Of a stretch of 26,982 nt of DNA, positions 25,362 through 26,982 are shown piece after piece. A program made the position numbers and the translations under genes. Position 1 is the first letter of the stretch. Each line of letters opens with the position of its first letter. The notes beneath the pieces were generated by a model. The model was not told the DNA's origin. It did not search any database and saw only the letters and a list, made by a program, of their open reading frames with translations. The DNA is from CAZHOV01 sp964534315 (GTDB lineage Bacteria > Bacteroidota > Bacteroidia > Chitinophagales > Saprospiraceae). The stretch lies in NCBI GenBank assembly GCA_964534315.1, contig CAZHOV010000072.1, positions 1 through 26,982 of the forward strand, given 5' to 3'.

Positions 25362-26675
25362 ATGTCAAATACTGAAACAGTAGCAAAGTACAAAGTGAAA
25401 GATATCTCCTTGGCCGAGTGGGGACGACGTGAGATTGAGTTAGCCGAAGCCGAGATGCCGGGATTAATGGCTCTACGCGAGCAATATGGCGAGTCCAAGC
25501 CACTAAAAGGAGCAAGAATTGCAGGTTGTCTACATATGACCATTCAAACAGCTGTATTGATTGAAACGCTGGTAGAACTGGGAGCAGATGTTACCTGGTC
25601 TTCTTGTAATATTTTCTCTACGCAAGATCATGCTGCTGCTGCTATCGCCGCTGCGGGCATTCCGGTTTATGCCTGGAAAGGAATGAACGAAGAAGAGTTC
25701 TGGTGGGCGATCGAGCAAACCCTTTTTGCTTTTGAAGATGGCCAGCCATTGAATATGATCCTCGATGATGGTGGTGACCTTACCAATACTGTTTTAGATA
25801 AGCACCCTGAATTGGTGGATGGTATCAAGGGGTTGAGTGAAGAGACAACTACTGGTGTACACCGCCTGTATGAGCGCATGAAGAATGGTACGCTTCCAAT
25901 GCCTGCTATCAATGTGAATGACTCGGTTACCAAGTCTAAGTTCGATAACAAATATGGTTGTAAAGAATCTGCAGTAGATGCTATCCGTAGAGCTACGGAC
26001 ATTATGCTTGCCGGAAAAGTTGCTGTAGTTGCAGGATATGGTGATGTAGGAAAAGGAACAGCTGCTTCTCTAAGAGGTGCCGGTTGCCGGGTGATTGTTA
26101 CGGAGATCGACCCGATCTGTGCTTTACAAGCAGCGATGGATGGTTATGCAGTGAAGAAAATGACAACTTCTATTCCTGAAGCAGATATCGTGGTGACGGC
26201 TACCGGTAATAAAGACATCATCAGCGAAAAGCATTTCAAGATGATGAAAGACAAGACCATCGTTTGTAATATCGGCCACTTCGATAACGAGATCGATGTC
26301 GCCTGGTTGAATAACACACCGGGGGTAGAAAAAGTAGAGATTAAGCCTCAGGTAGATAAGTATACTATTGACGGCAAAGACATCTTGCTATTGGCAGAGG
26401 GGCGGTTGGTAAATCTGGGCTGCGCTACCGGTCACCCGTCTTTCGTGATGTCGAACTCCTTTACTAACCAAACGCTGGCTCAGCTTGAGCTTTGGAATAA
26501 TTCGGATAAATACGAAAATAAAGTATACATGCTTCCTAAACACCTCGATGAACAGGTTGCCCGACTACACCTTGCTAAGATCGGGGTAGAATTGGAAGAA
26601 CTATCACAAGACCAAGCGGATTATATTGGTGTGAAGAAGGAAGGACCGTATAAGCCGGAATACTATAGATACTAG
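25362..26675 (+). CDS. ahcY: Adenosylhomocysteinase
   Basis: Splits S-adenosylhomocysteine to adenosine and homocysteine in the cytoplasm, using bound NAD, and so keeps methylation running. The 437-residue length is standard. Substrate residues His57 (CLHMTIQ), Asp136 (LDDGGDLT), Glu161, Lys191 and Asp195 (NDSVTKSKFDN) are all present, as is the NAD loop GYGDVGKG at 225-232, the GHFDNEID segment at 305-312, and the C-terminal KPEYYRY whose Lys and Tyr complete the neighbouring NAD site. It is a single-gene unit with its own promoter. The TAG stop merges directly with an octamer repeat array. The call is certain. Confidence 0.98.
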   Translation: MSNTETVAKYKVKDISLAEWGRREIELAEAEMPGLMALREQYGESKPLKGARIAGCLHMTIQTAVLIETLVELGADVTWSSCNIFSTQDHAAAAIAAAGIPVYAWKGMNEEEFWWAIEQTLFAFEDGQPLNMILDDGGDLTNTVLDKHPELVDGIKGLSEETTTGVHRLYERMKNGTLPMPAINVNDSVTKSKFDNKYGCKESAVDAIRRATDIMLAGKVAVVAGYGDVGKGTAASLRGAGCRVIVTEIDPICALQAAMDGYAVKKMTTSIPEADIVVTATGNKDIISEKHFKMMKDKTIVCNIGHFDNEIDVAWLNNTPGVEKVEIKPQVDKYTIDGKDILLLAEGRLVNLGCATGHPSFVMSNSFTNQTLAQLELWNNSDKYENKVYMLPKHLDEQVARLHLAKIGVELEELSQDQADYIGVKKEGPYKPEYYRY

Positions 26676-26833
26676 GTATCCAGGTATCGAGGTGTCAGGG
26701 TATCCAGGTATCGAGGTATCAGGGTATCGAGGTATCAGGGTATCCAGGTATCGAGGTATCAGGGTATCCAGGTATCGAGGTATCGAGGTATCAGGGTATC
26801 CAGGTGTCAGGGTATCCAGGTATCGAGGTGTCA
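26674..26833. repeat. Twenty phase-perfect octamers after ahcY
   Basis: Twenty 8-bp units of the form rggtrtcn (aggtatcc, aggtatcg, aggtatca, gggtatcc, aggtgtca) run without insertion or deletion, starting inside the ahcY stop codon. The last base of the unit cycles mostly c, g, a, giving a 24-bp higher-order unit with occasional loss or doubling of one octamer. Both strands are open by chance, with an 8-residue peptide repeat. Confidence 0.95.
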
Positions 26834-26868
26834 GGGTTAAAATGCTAAATTGTAAATTAACCAAGTTA

Positions 26869-26982
26869 CCCTGAAACCCTGAAACCTTGAAACCCTGAAA
26901 CCTTGAAACCCTGAAACCTTGAAACCCTGAAACCCTGAAACCTTGAAACCCTGAAACCTTGAAACCCTGAAACCCTGAAACC
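26869..26982. repeat. Second octamer array, runs off the window
   Basis: Fourteen units of ccctgaaa or ccttgaaa, varying only at the third base, in perfect 8-bp phase and continuing beyond the window edge. A 35-bp A/T-rich gap (26834-26868) separates it from the preceding array, which has an unrelated unit. Confidence 0.95.

Noticed and set aside
26604..26874. Overlapping open frames on both strands across the octamer array (60 and 86 residues).
   Set aside because: They are produced by a stop-free 8-bp repeat; the peptides are pure 8-residue repeats and one runs antisense into ahcY.

Overview
The window comes from a free-living Bacteroidota bacterium, most likely of the Saprospiria/Lewinella kind; this is an inference. 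The evidence is two very large secreted proteins with C-terminal type IX secretion (T9SS) sorting domains, a PorZ-like T9SS surface component, a bacillithiol gene (bshA), several promoters with the Bacteroidota -7 box TAnnTTTG, and few Shine-Dalgarno sequences. No phage, IS element, CRISPR array, tRNA or rRNA was recognised.

Layout. 1-808 is non-coding and begins with a 470-bp purine-rich short-repeat array. 809-4270 is a surface-glycan block: manC and a GT4 glycosyltransferase on +, converging on a GT-B-like protein on -. 4266-4718 is a composite repeat that copies the start region of that - strand gene and interleaves it with heptamer arrays. 4764-7203 is a tight + cluster: lipoprotein cytochrome c, anmK (cell-wall recycling) and an extended SDR. 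7287-12164 encodes a 1625-residue subtilisin-like multidomain exoprotein. 12259-14385 encodes a divergent EF-G-like GTPase, followed by a terminator, a GT9 (heptosyltransferase-like) gene and bshA. The - strand from 22136 to 16881 carries a MerR-type regulator with a cobalamin-binding-like fold, dnaN, nadD and porZ. On + there follow a 900-residue CUB/FN3/SprB/T9SS exoprotein, a strong terminator, and ahcY with a clear promoter. The window ends in two octamer arrays.

How it fits together. The glycan genes (manC, GT4, GT-B-like, GT9) plausibly supply surface polysaccharide or LPS. The two exoproteins would leave through T9SS, whose cargo is anchored to such LPS with help from PorZ. The rest is housekeeping (dnaN, nadD, ahcY, anmK, bshA).

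The most unusual signal is not a gene. At least seven intergenic sites carry phase-perfect 7- or 8-bp degenerate repeat arrays of different sequence but similar design, one of them built into a repeated translation-start module. Second is a pair of inverted DnaA-box-like sites directly upstream of a candidate dnaN promoter. I do not see a clear new defence or biosynthetic system in this window.
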